Assembly (NCBI GenBank): GCA_013399305.1
Contig: VXAI01000177.1
Coordinates: 146,389-210,388, forward strand
Direction of reading: 5' to 3'
Length of the DNA stretch: 64,000 bases
From: Rostratula benghalensis
Taxonomy: Eukaryota > Chordata > Aves > Charadriiformes > Rostratulidae
The first letter of the stretch is position 1; each line of letters begins with the position of its first letter. Of this stretch, positions 63,268 through 64,000 are shown in pieces. Under the pieces are notes generated by a model. The model had not been told where the DNA came from. It ran no database searches and was given only the letters and a program-made list of their open reading frames with translations. A program made the translations under genes and the position numbers.

Positions 63268-63732
63268 AACATAAACATAACATTTCTTTATTTCTCCAAC
63301 CCAGTTTGCTAAATGCTTTAAAGAAAAAAAAAAGAGAGAGAATATTGTAATTACAGTATCATGAAGGGAAACTATAAACACATTAAACTATGAAGACATG
63401 ATCATTATCAAGACTTAAAGAGGAGATCAGGGTCTAAGTCAGGCATTTCTAACAAGAACATCAGCAAGGTTCATTAACTACCCTTACAGCTCTTTTGAAT
63501 ATGGTAATTTACATAAAAATGGATTTAGTGACACCAATTGCTCATTACTGTCAGTTTGTGTTTAGGTTCCCAAAGTATCATTGTAAATAAATACATTGTC
63601 AATATATTTCCATAGAAATATTCTAAGAGATGAGAGGAATGAAGATACACACTGTTATTTAGTCTTATGCAGCTATATCTATGCACAGATGTTAACAGTG
63701 CCCCAAGATGGGTACCCTGGGTTGTGCTCTCT
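63268..63732. other. Unique AT-rich non-coding sequence
   Basis: No gene or repeat recognised up to the terminal CR1. Confidence 0.5.
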
Positions 63733-64000
63733 CAGAATCATATGATAGAATCTTAGATTCATTCAGGTTGGAAAAGACCCTTGGGATTATAGAATCCAAC
63801 CATCAACGCCACTCTACAAAGTCCTCCCCTACACCATATTTCCCAACACCACATCTAAATGACTCCGAAACACATTGAGGGATGAGCACTCAACCACCTC
63901 CCCAGGCAGCCTATTCCAGTGTCTGATCACTCTTTCTGTGAAGAATTTTTTCCTAATGTCCAGTCGAAACCTACACTGTTGCAGCTTGAAGCCATTCCCT
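63733..64000 (-). mobile_element. CR1 LINE 3' end, minus strand, cut by window end
   Basis: The reverse complement of a CR1 tail. The forward strand begins with the inverted tail 'agaatcatatgatagaatct' and continues with 'caggttggaaaagaccctt'. It then carries 'ccaaccatcaacgccac', 'ccacctccccaggcagcct' and 'cctaatgtccag'. The element continues past base 64000. It is the only minus-strand CR1 here and appears to be the same subfamily as the fragment at 6088-6252. Confidence 0.93.

Noticed and set aside
1..64000. CRISPR array, operon, phage, plasmid or bacterial system
   Set aside because: No regularly spaced repeats, no tightly packed long ORFs and no ribosome-binding sites; the repeat content is that of a bird genome.

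Overview
The window is 64 kb of visibly AT-rich, repeat-poor vertebrate DNA, almost certainly from a bird. The evidence for a bird is a set of CR1-type LINE fragments, several ending in the CR1 3' signature (a 'gg-ttggac-agatgatc ... cccttccaacc' block followed by an 'attctgtgat' tail), plus a long solo LTR of a type I know from neoavian genomes. There is no bacterial gene organisation, no rRNA or tRNA, and no CRISPR array. I find no protein-coding gene that I can name. The window is best read as a gene desert or the inside of a very large intron.

Layout. 1-6 kb is unique sequence interrupted by a degraded plus-strand LTR (about 2919-3612) and possibly an ancient LINE scrap (3661-3731). 6-7 kb has two 5'-truncated plus-strand CR1 tails. 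7-13.8 kb is unique sequence with homopolymer tracts and a small GC-rich block (11.45-11.72 kb). 13.84-14.77 kb is a plus-strand CR1 with an internal deletion. 14.8-33.8 kb is long unique sequence containing three of the four candidate (unproven) exons and a possible conserved regulatory block near 24.5-25.1 kb. 33.79-35.12 kb is the longest CR1 copy (reverse transcriptase to tail). 35.61-36.74 kb is a minus-strand solo LTR about 1.13 kb long. 36.7-48.2 kb is unique; 43.3-45.7 kb stands out for CpG clusters and dense homeodomain, POU and SOX-like words. 48.2-48.7 kb is a much older dead LINE. 49.1-49.9 kb has a 42-bp degenerate minisatellite next to another CR1. 50-63.7 kb is unique with a few simple repeats and one exact 42-bp tandem duplication. 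The last 268 bases are a minus-strand CR1 cut by the window edge.

How the parts relate. There is no pathway or operon here. The functional content that can be argued is (a) dead retroelements, (b) possible cis-regulatory sequence, (c) four plus-strand stretches with good splice-site pairs that might be exons of a large host gene or lncRNA, and (d) an LTR whose transcription direction runs into a strong splice donor. All of (b) to (d) are inference. I found no previously undescribed biological system; the most checkable leads are the 48-nt microexon candidate at 17615-17662, the cysteine-patterned stretch at 26275-26356, and the regulatory-looking block at 43.3-45.7 kb.
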